Notes: generated by a model from the sequence alone, not told the origin. Positions 19,342-27,988 are shown, counted from the stretch's first letter. The stretch is 64,000 nt of DNA from Prado023 sp963777855 (GCA_963777855.1 CAVZRW010000016.1:186001-250000); one strand, 5' to 3'. Program-made: numbers and translations.

Positions 19342-19659
19342 ATGGAGACGATCACCGCCCCGGAGCTGGCCAGTCGACTCGGAGCGGGCGCTGTCGCCCT
19401 GGTCGACGTGCGCGAGGTGCACGAGTACGCCGCGGGCCACGTGCCCCAGGCCGTGAGCATCCCGATGAGCGTGCTGCCGGTGCGCCTGACGGAGATCCCC
19501 CGCGACGTGCCCGTGCACCTGATCTGTGCCTCGGGTGCACGCTCGGCGCAAGTGGGGCTGTGGCTCGACCAGCAGGGCTACACGACCGTCAACGTCGCCG
19601 GTGGAACCGGTGCGTGGGTCGTCAACGGCGGGCCGCTGGCCTCGGGCATGGGCCGCTGA
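19342..19659 (+). CDS. Rhodanese-like single-domain sulfurtransferase
   Basis: A 105-residue protein from ATG 19342. It holds one rhodanese domain: LVDVREVHEYAAGHVPQAVSIPM (CH2A-like motif) and the active loop ICASGARSAQ, whose Cys accepts sulfur and whose CxxGxRS pattern is intact. Such proteins carry persulfide sulfur for thiosulfate, cyanide or Fe-S chemistry in the cytosol. There is no ribosome binding site; GACAAT at 19329-19334 stands 7 nt before the ATG and may be the -10 of a leaderless transcript. Neighbours give no further clue. Confidence 0.9.
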   Translation: METITAPELASRLGAGAVALVDVREVHEYAAGHVPQAVSIPMSVLPVRLTEIPRDVPVHLICASGARSAQVGLWLDQQGYTTVNVAGGTGAWVVNGGPLASGMGR

Positions 19660-19769
19660 GGCGGGCGACGGCCAGCGAGTTCCAGCCACATGGGCGCGAC
19701 CAGGACGTGAGTGCCGCGGCGGGACCGAGGCGCGCCCACCGCGACGGGGCGCGGGAGCAGCCGTCCAAG

Positions 19770-20594
19770 CTACCTGCCGCGCAGTGCCCGGCGCAGGGGC
19801 ACCGCCGCCGTGGCGACCAGGGCGAAGGTGGCCAGCGCCAGCAGCACGATGGTGGGTCCGGGGGGAACGTCGACGTAGAACGAGAGCACCAGCCCGACGA
19901 CCGCCGCCCCCAGCCCGACTCCCATCCCGGTGGCCAGCGTGGCCCGGAACGACCGGGTCACCTGCTGGGCTGCCGCGATCGGCACGATCATCATCGCGCT
20001 GACCATGAGCAGGCCGACCACCTGCATGCCGACGACGACGCTGACCGCCGCCATGACGGCGAGCAGGCGACTCATCGCGGTCACCCGGATGCCCTGGACC
20101 GAGGCGATGTCGGGGTCGATCGAGACCACGAACAACTCCCGGCCGAAGATGGCGACTGCCCCCAGGAGCAGCACGACCAGCGCAGCCAGGGACCACAGGT
20201 CCGTCGTCGAGACGGTGGTCAGGGAGCCGAAGAGGTAGCTGTTGAGCACGGAGGTCGCCTGGTTCCCGGCGAGGCTGACGAGCATCACGCCCCCGGCGAT
20301 GCCGCCGTAGAAGATGAGGGCCAGGGCCAGGTCGCCCGCGGTCCGCGAGCGCTCGCGGATGTACTCCACCAGCAGCGCCCCGAGTGCGGCCACGATCATC
20401 GCCGTGGGGACGGGCGCGGTGCCCAGCAGCAGGGCCAGGCCGATCCCGGTGGTCGCGATGTGACCCATGCCGTCGCCGAGCAGGGCCATCCGGCGCTGCA
20501 CGAGGAAGATGCCGACGATCGGGGCCACTGGCCCGAACAGGGCGGCAGCAAGCAGCGCGCGCTGCATGAATCCGTAGTCGAGCAGTCCGCCCAT
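19770..20594 (-). CDS. znuB: Zinc ABC transporter permease
   Basis: A 274-residue integral membrane protein of the ABC-3 (zinc/manganese) family, ATG at 20594. About eight hydrophobic helices are visible; GDGMGHIATTGIGLALLLG (residues 38-56) is the conserved block of this family. It is the channel part of the zinc importer. Its ATG shares one base with the TGA of the ATPase gene (TGATG), so the two are translationally coupled. Gene order znuA-znuC-znuB downstream of a candidate Zur box supports zinc rather than manganese. Confidence 0.92.
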   Translation of the reverse strand: MGGLLDYGFMQRALLAAALFGPVAPIVGIFLVQRRMALLGDGMGHIATTGIGLALLLGTAPVPTAMIVAALGALLVEYIRERSRTAGDLALALIFYGGIAGGVMLVSLAGNQATSVLNSYLFGSLTTVSTTDLWSLAALVVLLLGAVAIFGRELFVVSIDPDIASVQGIRVTAMSRLLAVMAAVSVVVGMQVVGLLMVSAMMIVPIAAAQQVTRSFRATLATGMGVGLGAAVVGLVLSFYVDVPPGPTIVLLALATFALVATAAVPLRRALRGR

Positions 20595-21373
20595 CAGCCC
20601 TCCAGCATGGTGGGGGTCGGATCCCCGTCGTCGTGGTGGTGGACGTCGGCCCATCCGGCGGGGGCCGCTGGGCCGTCATGGACCACGCGACCTGCGTCGA
20701 GCACGATCGCACGCGACACCAGGTCAGCCATCGCGCCCAACCCGTGGGCCACGAGGATGACGGTGTGGCCGCGCAGCGAGGCCAGCGTGCTGGCCAGTCG
20801 CTGCTGGTTGGCGAGGTCCACCCCGGCGGTGGGCTCATCCAGAACGAGTGTGTCGGATCCCTCGGCCAGGGCCCTGGCCACCATGACCCGCCGCTGCTGA
20901 CCGCCGGAGAGGGTGTCCAACCGGTCGTGCTGGCGCTCGGCGAGCCCGACCTGTTCGAGGGACTCGACGGCGGCCCGGAGGTCGGCCCGCCGGGTCCGGC
21001 GCCAGCGGGTGCGGGGGCTGATGCGGCTGGAGGTCACCATCTCCAGGACCGAGATCGGTACGCCGGTGGCAGCCGGCAGGCGCTGGGGGACGAACGTGAT
21101 CCTCTCCCAGTCGCGGAACCGGGCCATGGGGGTGCCGTGGATGAGCACCTCCCCGTGCGAGAGCGGCTGCAGGCCGAGCAGGGCGCGCACCAGCGTCGTC
21201 TTGCCCGAGCCGTTGGCCCCCAGCAGGGCGACGAAGGAGCCCGCCTCCACCTGCAGGTCCATGTGGTTGAACACGTGGACGCCGTCGAACTCGACGCAGC
21301 CGCCGCGCATCTCGAACACGGGCACGCCGGGATTCCCGGGTCCGGCGTGCCCGGCGGCGGGGTCGTGGGTCAC
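20594..21373 (-). CDS. znuC: Zinc ABC transporter ATP-binding protein
   Basis: A 259-residue ABC ATPase from GTG 21373. Walker A GANGSGKTTL (about residue 53), signature LSGGQQRRV (about 155) and Walker B TLVLDEPTAG (about 176) are intact, followed by the switch His in VAHG. The C-terminus HHHDDGDPTP is His/Asp-rich and might bind zinc. It powers uptake through the ZnuB channel. The start codon overlaps the stop of znuA (GTGA, 4 bp) and the stop overlaps the start of znuB, a tight operon. Confidence 0.92.
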   Translation of the reverse strand: MTHDPAAGHAGPGNPGVPVFEMRGGCVEFDGVHVFNHMDLQVEAGSFVALLGANGSGKTTLVRALLGLQPLSHGEVLIHGTPMARFRDWERITFVPQRLPAATGVPISVLEMVTSSRISPRTRWRRTRRADLRAAVESLEQVGLAERQHDRLDTLSGGQQRRVMVARALAEGSDTLVLDEPTAGVDLANQQRLASTLASLRGHTVILVAHGLGAMADLVSRAIVLDAGRVVHDGPAAPAGWADVHHHDDGDPTPTMLEG

Positions 21374-22290
21374 GTGCAGGTCTGTCCCGTGATCAGGGTG
21401 GCGAGGTTGTCGCGCATGATCGTGTCATAGCTCTTGCCGTCCGTGCTGCCCTCGATGGGGTCCAGCATCGCCGTGTCGGCACCGGTCTCACGGGCGATGG
21501 CCTCGGCCGCGGCCGGAGAGGCCAGGCTCTCGAAGTAGACCGTGGTCACGCCCTCGGTGCGCACGAGATCGGTGATCTCCGCGAGCTTGGCCGGCGTGGG
21601 CTCGGCGTCCGGGGACAGTCCCGAGATCCCGTGCTGTTCGAAGTCGTAGGCCGCGGCCAGGTAGCCGAAGGCCTCGTGGGAGACCACGAGGGGCTTGACG
21701 GCGCAGGAGCGCAGCCCAGCGCGGAACTCGGCGTCGAGGTCGGCCATCGCCGCGGTGAGCCCCGCGGTGTCCCAGTCCGTGCCCAGGCCCCGGTCCGCGA
21801 GGCCGGCTGCGATCGTGGCACCCATGGTGGCCATGTGGGTGGGGTCCATCCACACGTGCGGATCCGTGGCGCCCTCGTCGGCATGCTCCGTGGCGCCCTC
21901 CTCCTCGTGGCTGTGACCCGTGAGCAGCTCGATCCCCGACGTCACGTCGACCGCGCGGTCGGCGGCCTCCTGGGCGATCGCGGCGTCGACCGCGGGGATC
22001 AGGCCCGGGACGTGGGCGACGAGGTCGGCCTCGGCGATCTGGGCCACCTGCTTGGCGGTCAGCTCCAGGTCGTGGGGCTCGACCCCCGGAGCGGTCAGCA
22101 GGACCACCTCGACCGCGTCGCCGCCGATCTGCTGGGCTGCGAAGGCGGTCGGGTAGACGTCGGTGACGATCGTGACCCGATCGGCGCCGGCGGACCCGGC
22201 AGCGGAGTCGGCGTCGTCCTGGCCGGCGCAGCCGGTGGTGAGCAGGAGGCCGGCGGAGAAGAGGGTCACCACGACCGATCTGTTGCGCAT
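21370..22290 (-). CDS. znuA: Zinc ABC transporter substrate-binding lipoprotein
   Basis: A 306-residue lipoprotein from ATG 22290. The signal peptide ends in lipobox LTTGC (Cys about residue 21), so the mature protein is lipid-anchored outside the membrane. The cluster A-I metal-binding residues appear in EPHDLEL, DPHVWMDPTHMA, SHEAFGYL and MLDPI. Between the first two lies the His/Glu/Asp-rich loop HSHEEEGATEHADE, typical of zinc rather than manganese binders. It hands zinc to ZnuB. It is divergent from zur with a Zur-box candidate 21-35 bp upstream of the start, so it is expected to be repressed when zinc is plentiful. Confidence 0.94.
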   Translation of the reverse strand: MRNRSVVVTLFSAGLLLTTGCAGQDDADSAAGSAGADRVTIVTDVYPTAFAAQQIGGDAVEVVLLTAPGVEPHDLELTAKQVAQIAEADLVAHVPGLIPAVDAAIAQEAADRAVDVTSGIELLTGHSHEEEGATEHADEGATDPHVWMDPTHMATMGATIAAGLADRGLGTDWDTAGLTAAMADLDAEFRAGLRSCAVKPLVVSHEAFGYLAAAYDFEQHGISGLSPDAEPTPAKLAEITDLVRTEGVTTVYFESLASPAAAEAIARETGADTAMLDPIEGSTDGKSYDTIMRDNLATLITGQTCT

Positions 22291-22310
22291 GGGAGTCAGT
22301 CTCAGACAAA

Positions 22311-22325
22311 TAGGAATGATTGTCA
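22311..22325. promoter_or_regulatory. Zur box candidate upstream of znuA
   Basis: TAGGAATGATTGTCA fits the zinc-uptake-regulator palindrome TGAnAATnATTnTCA at 10 of 12 fixed positions, with one perfect half-site. On the minus strand TTGACA (22326-22321) overlaps it as a possible -35 for znuA. The region is the most A/T-rich spot for kilobases around. Confidence 0.65.
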
Positions 22326-22443
22326 AAAGCTGGTTGCGAGGTGCCCGGGGGGCGCTGCCATCCTGAAGGAAGCGCCCCGGGCCTGGGCGCTGAACTGGAC
22401 CAGCACGGCGACCACGTGCACGAGCGCTGGGCCGTCGCGGGCC

Positions 22444-22449
22444 TAGGAT
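22444..22449 (+). promoter_or_regulatory. -10 element of leaderless zur transcript (candidate)
   Basis: TAGGAT lies 6 nt before the GTG start at 22456, so transcription would begin about at the start codon. No clear -35 is visible. Confidence 0.4.
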
Positions 22450-22455
22450 CGGGGC

Positions 22456-22854
22456 GTGCCCGCACCCTCCACGCCCCAGCGCGCCACCCGACAGAGGGCG
22501 GCCGTGATGGCCGTGCTCGACGAGGCGATCGAGTTCCTCAGCGCCCAGGACCTGCATGCCAGGCTCCGCGCGTCGGGGCAGAGCGTGGGGTTGTCGACCG
22601 TGTACCGCACGGTCCAGTCGCTGGCCGGCAGCCATGACGTCGACGTGATCATCACCGCTGACGGGGAGGCCCGCTACCGCAGCTGCTCGTCCGGTCACCA
22701 CCACCACCTGGTCTGCCGCTCCTGTGGCCGTACCGAGGAGGTGCTCAACAGCGCCGTCGAGCGATGGGCCGCACAGGTCGGCTCGCAGCACGGATTCACC
22801 GAGGTCTCGCACACCCTCGAAGTGTTCGGCCTGTGCCCGAGGTGCTCGGCCTGA
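22456..22854 (+). CDS. zur: Fur-family zinc uptake regulator
   Basis: A 132-residue Fur-family repressor from GTG 22456. The winged helix covers about residues 8-85, with the recognition segment LSTVYRTVQSLAG. Metal sites are seen in GHHHHLVCRSCGRTEEV and in the C-terminal LCPRCSA; together they give the two CxxC pairs for structural zinc. Zur binds DNA when zinc is bound and shuts off zinc import. It is divergent from znuACB, with the candidate operator in the 165-bp gap nearer to znuA. A hairpin follows 12 bp after the stop. Another Fur-type specificity cannot be ruled out, but the neighbourhood makes zinc most likely. Confidence 0.9.
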   Translation: MPAPSTPQRATRQRAAVMAVLDEAIEFLSAQDLHARLRASGQSVGLSTVYRTVQSLAGSHDVDVIITADGEARYRSCSSGHHHHLVCRSCGRTEEVLNSAVERWAAQVGSQHGFTEVSHTLEVFGLCPRCSA

Positions 22855-22866
22855 GCTCGGGTGGCG

Positions 22867-22895
22867 ACCCACTCCCATTCGGCGCAGGGGTGGGT
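22867..22895 (+). terminator. Hairpin terminator candidate after zur
   Basis: ACCCACTCCC pairs with GGGGTGGGT around a 10-nt loop, with one bulged T in the left arm. It lies 12 bp after the zur stop. Confidence 0.5.
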
Positions 22896-22938
22896 GCGTG
22901 AAGGGCGCTCGCGCGGGCGCTGAGGCAGACTTCGGCCC

Positions 22939-25641
22939 ATGACGCCCTCCTCGCGGACGCCCTCCCCCCGTCCTGCCCTCCAGGACGAGCCCCCCACCGC
23001 CGAGCACGCCCGCCTGGCCGACCGTGAGCACTGGGACCGCTGGGGCCCGTACCTGTCTGAGCGCGCGTGGGGCACGGTCCGCGAGGACTACTCCGCCGAC
23101 GGCAACGCGTGGGCGTTCTTCCCCTACGACCACGCCCGCTCGCGCGCCTACCGCTGGAACGAGGACGGCATGGCCGGCCTGAGCGACGCCGCCCAGGACC
23201 TGTGCCTGGCGCTGGCCCTCTGGAACGGCGAGGACGAGCACGTCAAGGAGCGGATGTTCGGCCTGGCCGGGCCGGAGGGCAACCACGGCGAGGACGCCAA
23301 GGACTACTGGTGGTACGTCGACGCCACGCCCAGCCACTCGTGGCTGCACTGGCGCTACCACTACCCGCAGGCCGCCTTCCCCTATCAGCAGCTGCGCGAG
23401 GAGAACGCCCACCGGGGAAAGGACGTCGGCGAGTACGAGCTGCTCGACACCGGCGTCTTCGACGGGCATCGCTACTTCGCGGTCGAGGTGCAGTACGCCA
23501 AGGCCGGGCCCGAGGACATCGTGATGCGTATCGCGGTGACCAACCACGGACCCGAGGCCCGCCCGATCCACGTGCTGCCCACCCTCTGGTTCCGCGACCG
23601 GTGGACCTCCGGCAAGCTCCCCACGATGCCGCGGATGCACCTCGACGGCGAGCACATCGTGGCCACGGGCTCGCGGGCCGGCACCTACCGCCTGACCGCC
23701 GAGCCGGGGCCCGACGGCCGGGCCCCGGCCGCCCTGTTCTGCGACAACGCCACCAACGGCGCCCGCGTGTGGGGCCCCCAGGCCGCCGGGCCCGACGCCC
23801 CGGCGTTCCCGAAGGACGGGATCAACGACCACGTCGTGGGCGGAGCCCCGACGGTGAACCCCGAGCAGGTCGGCTCGAAGGCCGCCTGGTGGTACCGCGC
23901 CGACGTGGCCGCCGGCGAGACGGTCGAGTTCCTCCTGCGGCTCACCGCCGAGGGGGCGGGCAGCTCCTCGACCGAGGCCGACCTGCACCCCGAGCGGGTC
24001 CTGGCGGCGCGGCGGGCGGAGGCCGACGAGTTCTACGCCACGGTGACCCCGCGGGCGGCCAGCGCCGAGGAGGCGCGGGTGCTGCGCGAGGCGTTCGCCG
24101 GGATGATCTGGGGCAAGCAGTTCTACGCCTACCGGGTGCGCACCTGGCAGGCCGGCGACGCCGAGCAGCCCGCGCCGCCGACGGGTCGCGCGGGCGTCCG
24201 CAACGCCACCTGGCGGCACCTGACCGCACGCGACGTGATCTCGATGCCCGACCCGTGGGAGTACCCGTGGTTCGCCGCGTGGGACCTCGCCTTCCACACG
24301 GTCGTGCTGGCCCACGTGGACCCCGCGTTCGCCAAGGCTCAGCTGGACCTGCTGCTGCGCGAGTGGTACCAGCACCCGAACGGGGCGATCCCGGCCTACG
24401 AGTGGAACTTCTCCGACCTCAACCCGCCCGTGCACGCCTGGGCCGCGCTGCAGGTGTTCGCCATCGACGGCGGCTGGGACGTGGAGTTCCTCGAGCAGGT
24501 CTTCCCGAAGCTGCTGATCAACTTCACCTGGTGGGTCAACCAGCAGGACGCCGACGGCAACTCCGTGTTCGGCGGCGGGTTCCTCGGCCTGGACAACATC
24601 GGCCCGATCGACCGCAGCCACCTGCCCGACGGGCACACCCTGCAGCAGGCCGACGCCACCGCGTGGATGGCCTTCTACTGCGCCCAGATGCTCGGGATCC
24701 TCAACCAGCTCGTCCAGCACGCCAAGAACTACGACCACATCCTGCTGACCTTCCTGCAGCACTTCGGCGCCATCGCCGAGGCCATCGAGGAGCAGGGCCT
24801 GTGGGACCCGGAGGCCGGCTACTACTTCGACCAGCTCGTGTACCCCGACGGCGGGCGCGCGCCGCTGCGGGTCGTCTCCCTGGTGGGCGCCATGCCGGTG
24901 GTGGGGGCCACGACGCTCCAGCTGCGCAACGCCGATCCCGCCCAGGTGCGCGGCAACGCCCGGCGGATCCTGGCTGCGCTCAACGACCGGATGGCCGACC
25001 CGCGCGCCCGGATCGGCGACGACGACGAGTTCCCCGTCGAGCTATCGTCGGACCTGCGCACCCTGCGGATGTCGATCGTCGACGGCGAGGCCCTGCGCCG
25101 GGTGCTGGCCCGCCTGCTCGACGAGGCGCAGATGCTCTCGCCGTACGGGATCCGCTCGCTGTCCGCGGCGCACGCCGCCGAGCCGTTCACGATCGGTGCC
25201 GGCGGGCAGCAGTGGTCGATCTCCTACGAGCCCGGGGAGTCGACCACCGGCATGTACGGCGGCAACTCCAACTGGCGCGGGCCGATCTGGATGCCGATCA
25301 ACCACCTGATCATCGGGGCGCTCGAGGAGCATGACCGGGCCCTCGGCGAGGGCTTCACGGTGGAGTTCCCGACCGGGTCCGGCCAGCAGCGCACGCTGGC
25401 GGAGGTGGCCCAGGCGCTGCGCGAGCGGCTGATCGCCATGTTCGTCCCCGGGCCCGACGGGGTGGTGCCCTCTGCGGGGAGGCCGGGTGCCGGCACCGCG
25501 CTGCAGGTCGACCCCCAGTGGGCGGGGCACACCCTGTTCTACGAGTACTTCGACGGCGACACGGGTGCGGGCCTCGGCGCCTCGCACCAGACCGGCTGGA
25601 CGGGGCTGGTGGCCGACCTGATCATCCGGGCCCGGTCGTGA
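22939..25641 (+). CDS. GH63/MGH1-like glycoside hydrolase (900 aa)
   Basis: A 900-residue cytosolic protein related to mannosyl-oligosaccharide glucosidases (GH63, MGH1-like domain). The N-terminal half is a beta-sandwich region (WGTVREDYSADGNAW, YPQAAFPYQQL); the C-terminal half is an (alpha/alpha) barrel with DPWEYPWFAAWDLAFH (about residue 437), GGGFLGLDNIGPIDRS (about 545) and GNSNWRGPIWMPIN (about 775), blocks where the catalytic acids lie in this clan. Bacterial relatives cut glucosyl- or mannosylglycerate-type solutes or other alpha-glucosides; the substrate here is unknown. No signal peptide is present. The last codons overlap a GTG start of the next gene (GTGA), and four genes follow in a coupled run. 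Confidence 0.88.
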   Translation: MTPSSRTPSPRPALQDEPPTAEHARLADREHWDRWGPYLSERAWGTVREDYSADGNAWAFFPYDHARSRAYRWNEDGMAGLSDAAQDLCLALALWNGEDEHVKERMFGLAGPEGNHGEDAKDYWWYVDATPSHSWLHWRYHYPQAAFPYQQLREENAHRGKDVGEYELLDTGVFDGHRYFAVEVQYAKAGPEDIVMRIAVTNHGPEARPIHVLPTLWFRDRWTSGKLPTMPRMHLDGEHIVATGSRAGTYRLTAEPGPDGRAPAALFCDNATNGARVWGPQAAGPDAPAFPKDGINDHVVGGAPTVNPEQVGSKAAWWYRADVAAGETVEFLLRLTAEGAGSSSTEADLHPERVLAARRAEADEFYATVTPRAASAEEARVLREAFAGMIWGKQFYAYRVRTWQAGDAEQPAPPTGRAGVRNATWRHLTARDVISMPDPWEYPWFAAWDLAFHTVVLAHVDPAFAKAQLDLLLREWYQHPNGAIPAYEWNFSDLNPPVHAWAALQVFAIDGGWDVEFLEQVFPKLLINFTWWVNQQDADGNSVFGGGFLGLDNIGPIDRSHLPDGHTLQQADATAWMAFYCAQMLGILNQLVQHAKNYDHILLTFLQHFGAIAEAIEEQGLWDPEAGYYFDQLVYPDGGRAPLRVVSLVGAMPVVGATTLQLRNADPAQVRGNARRILAALNDRMADPRARIGDDDEFPVELSSDLRTLRMSIVDGEALRRVLARLLDEAQMLSPYGIRSLSAAHAAEPFTIGAGGQQWSISYEPGESTTGMYGGNSNWRGPIWMPINHLIIGALEEHDRALGEGFTVEFPTGSGQQRTLAEVAQALRERLIAMFVPGPDGVVPSAGRPGAGTALQVDPQWAGHTLFYEYFDGDTGAGLGASHQTGWTGLVADLIIRARS

Positions 25642-26163
25642 GCCGCGACCGGGCGCCGGCGGCGCGGATGGGCGCCAGCGACTGCGAGCGGCTGCGCGAC
25701 GGGCCCCATCGCCCAGCCCGTGAACACGCTGACCAGCGCCGCCTACGTGGTGGCAGCGGGGCTCGTCGCCGCCGACCCGCCGCGGCGCGGCGAGGTGCTC
25801 GGGTACGCCGGGCTGCTCGGGATGGTCGGCGTTGGCTCCATCGCGTTCCACGGCCCGCAGCCCCCGGGTTCGCGGGCGCTGCACGACTGGCCGATCGCCG
25901 CGCTGCTGGCGGTGGTGGCCGTCACCCCGCTGGTTCGGCTGCGCGCGGGCCGCCCGCCGCTGCCCGGGTGGAGCGCCCCGCGCGCCGGTGCGCTGGCCGG
26001 GATCGCCGCCGCGGCGGTGGCCGCCTACGCCGGCGGGCGAACCGGTGCCCCGACCTGTCGACCCGAGAGCCCCTGGCAGCTGCACGGGGCCTGGCACGTT
26101 CTGTCCGCGGCGGGGTTCGTCGCGGTCGCCGAGATCCTGCACGGAGGCATCGATGGCCGCTGA
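25638..26163 (+). CDS. CREST/ceramidase-like membrane hydrolase, apparent frameshift
   Basis: The protein starts at GTG 25638, overlapping the glycosidase stop by 4 bp, as ...MGASDCERLRDGP. It then changes frame at a CCCC run (25704-25707) and continues as IAQPVNTLTSAAYVVAAG to the stop at 26163, about 174 residues. Removing one C joins the two perfectly. Taken alone, the second frame could start at GTG 25720. About five membrane helices are visible. The set Ser/His in GSIAFHG, Asp in ALHDW and His-x3-His in QLHGAWHVL is the pattern of the CREST superfamily (alkaline ceramidase, PAQR, Per1), zinc-dependent membrane amidases or lipid hydrolases. The substrate is unknown. The acyltransferase downstream overlaps by 11 bp, pointing to lipid metabolism. 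Confidence 0.7.
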
Positions 26164-27478
26164 GCCCGCCAAGCCCCGCGGGGGCGTCGCCCGGCGGCTG
26201 GTCCGCACCGCGGCCAACCTCGTCTACCGGGACATCGACCTGCAGCTGCCGGCCGAGCCGCTGCCCGCGGGCCCGGTGCTCGCGGTGTCCAACCACTTCG
26301 GCGGCCTGTCCGACGGGTTGCTCCTCATCGACACCCTGCCGCGGATGCCGCGCGTGGTCGCCCGCGACGTCATCTGGAAGGTGCCCGTGGTCGGCCACCT
26401 CGCCCCGGCCATCGGGATGATCCCCGTGCACCGCGCGGCCGACGGGGCGCGCACCGGGACCGACGAGATGTTCGCCTCCGCCTACCGAGCCCTGGGTGCC
26501 GGGGACCTCGTGCTGATCTTCCCGGAGGGTGTCACCCAGGACGTGCCCTACATGGCCGAGGTGCGCACCGGTGCGGCGCGGATCGCCCTCGGCGCCCGGG
26601 CCAGCGGGGTGCGCGGGATCCACCTCCTGCCGGTCGGGGTGCACTACGAGGACAAGGCCGGCTTCCGGGCCAGGGCGCTGGTCAACGTGGGGGCCCCGAT
26701 CGACCTCGACGCCTGGGCAGGTGCGCGCCCCGGGGCCGTGGCGGCAGGCGCCGAGGACCGCGATGCGGTGCGCGAGCTGACCTCGCTGGTCGACGGGCGC
26801 CTGCGCCACGTCGCGCCCAACTTCCCCGACTGGCCGACCGTGCGTGCGCTGGAGACTGCGGCAACGGTCCTGCTCGACGACGTCGACCCAGCTCCGCGCG
26901 GGCCCATCCAGTACGGCGACGTGGCGCTGCTGTCCTCACGGCTGAACCGGGCCGCGATGCCCGGCCGCGAGCACCTGCGTGCGGTGGCAACCGACTACGA
27001 GCAGCGCCTGCGCGCCCGGTCCATCTCCGATCGCGCCGTGGCCCAGGCGGCAGGCGACGTCCCGGTGCGGCGGTCCCGGGGGTGGCTGGTCGACCTCGTG
27101 CTCGTGGCGCTGCTGGCCCCCTACGCGGTGCTCGGGCTGCTGGTGGCCCTCGGGCCGCTGCTGCTGGTGCTGCTGGTCAGCCGCCTGCCGATCGCGCCGG
27201 CCGTGCGCGCGACCGCCGTGCCCGGGGTCGCGATCCTGACCTTCCTGGGCGAGTGGGCGCTCTTCGCCTGGCAGAGCCTGCGCGCCGACGGCTGGGACTT
27301 CGGCCTCCTGGCGGTGGTGCTGTTCCCGTTCTTCCTCGCGGCGCTGTTCCTGGTCCATGACCGGTTGGCGGTGCTGTGGCGGCGATGGCGCTCGCGACGA
27401 CGACCCAGCCCCGAGGAGCTCCCGGAGCTCGCGGCCCTGCGCGGGGCCGTGGCCGAGCAGGCCTGGGCGGCGCTGTGA
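26153..27478 (+). CDS. Lysophospholipid acyltransferase-like protein (PlsC family) with C-terminal membrane domain
   Basis: Starts at ATG 26153 (GGAGG at 26143-26147) and codes for 441 residues. The N-terminal acyltransferase domain has AVSNHFGGLSD (about residue 44; His and Asp are five residues apart instead of the usual four), GMIPVHRA (about 89) and FPEGVTQD (about 123), the acyl-CoA and phosphate-binding blocks of 1-acylglycerol-3-phosphate acyltransferases. After about residue 300 come three membrane helices (LVLVALLAPYAVLG, VRATAVPGVAILTFLG, LLAVVLFPFFLAALFLV). It probably adds a fatty acid to a lysolipid on the inner membrane face. It overlaps the CREST gene by 11 bp and the next gene by 4 bp (GTGA), a coupled operon. 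The acceptor lipid is unknown. Confidence 0.82.
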   Translation: MAAEPAKPRGGVARRLVRTAANLVYRDIDLQLPAEPLPAGPVLAVSNHFGGLSDGLLLIDTLPRMPRVVARDVIWKVPVVGHLAPAIGMIPVHRAADGARTGTDEMFASAYRALGAGDLVLIFPEGVTQDVPYMAEVRTGAARIALGARASGVRGIHLLPVGVHYEDKAGFRARALVNVGAPIDLDAWAGARPGAVAAGAEDRDAVRELTSLVDGRLRHVAPNFPDWPTVRALETAATVLLDDVDPAPRGPIQYGDVALLSSRLNRAAMPGREHLRAVATDYEQRLRARSISDRAVAQAAGDVPVRRSRGWLVDLVLVALLAPYAVLGLLVALGPLLLVLLVSRLPIAPAVRATAVPGVAILTFLGEWALFAWQSLRADGWDFGLLAVVLFPFFLAALFLVHDRLAVLWRRWRSRRRPSPEELPELAALRGAVAEQAWAAL

Positions 27479-27801
27479 ACACCCAGCAGGCTGAGGATCT
27501 CAGCGCCGTCATCGTGGTGGTCGTGCCGCTGCTGGCGGCCTGGGTCGTGGTCCTCGTCGACCTCGCGCGGCAGCCGCGGATGGCCCGTTCGACGAAGCTG
27601 CTGTGGGCACTGGTGTGCACGCTGGTCTGGCCGGCGCTCATCGTCTACTGGATGACCCGGCCCACCCAGGGCCGCGCCGAGCGCGACGAGGGCCGCACCG
27701 ACGCCCACCACCGCCTGGTCCAGGCGGCGCTGGCCCACGAGGACGGCCGCCTCGACGCCGCGGGTTTCGCCGAGCAGGTGCGCGCGCTGCGCCAGGCCTG
27801 A
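27475..27801 (+). CDS. Small membrane protein with PLDc_N-like helices and SHOCT-like end
   Basis: A 108-residue protein from GTG 27475, overlapping the acyltransferase stop (GTGA). Two membrane helices (about residues 9-30 and 41-61, the second with WALVCTLVWPALIVYWMTRPT) match the phospholipase-D N-terminal (PLDc_N) type of short membrane anchor, without any HKD catalytic motif. The C-terminus HRLVQAALAHEDGRLDAAGFAEQVRAL has the SHOCT form of a short helical pair found at the ends of small membrane proteins. Last gene of the glycosidase-CREST-acyltransferase run. Its role is unknown; it may be a membrane partner of the acyltransferase. Confidence 0.75.
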   Translation: MNTQQAEDLSAVIVVVVPLLAAWVVVLVDLARQPRMARSTKLLWALVCTLVWPALIVYWMTRPTQGRAERDEGRTDAHHRLVQAALAHEDGRLDAAGFAEQVRALRQA

Positions 27802-27988
27802 CCTGTCCGGTGGGCCCCGGCGCCGCGGCGAGGTCACCGCTCCAGCGCCCCGGTTCCGACCGCCCCGGGTCCTGCCCCCGCGCCCGGCGGCCTCCGGTCG
27901 GCGCGTGTAGTCGAATCGGTCGGTCCAGAGGTCGGAATCGACGACGAGTGCGCGCGTGGGGCCGACCTGCTCCTGCCGCAGAGTTGCT

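Noticed and set aside
27903..27955. Terminator hairpin between the convergent genes
   Set aside because: The arms agree at only about 9 of 12 bases and the inner part does not pair; only the shared 12-mer is reported.
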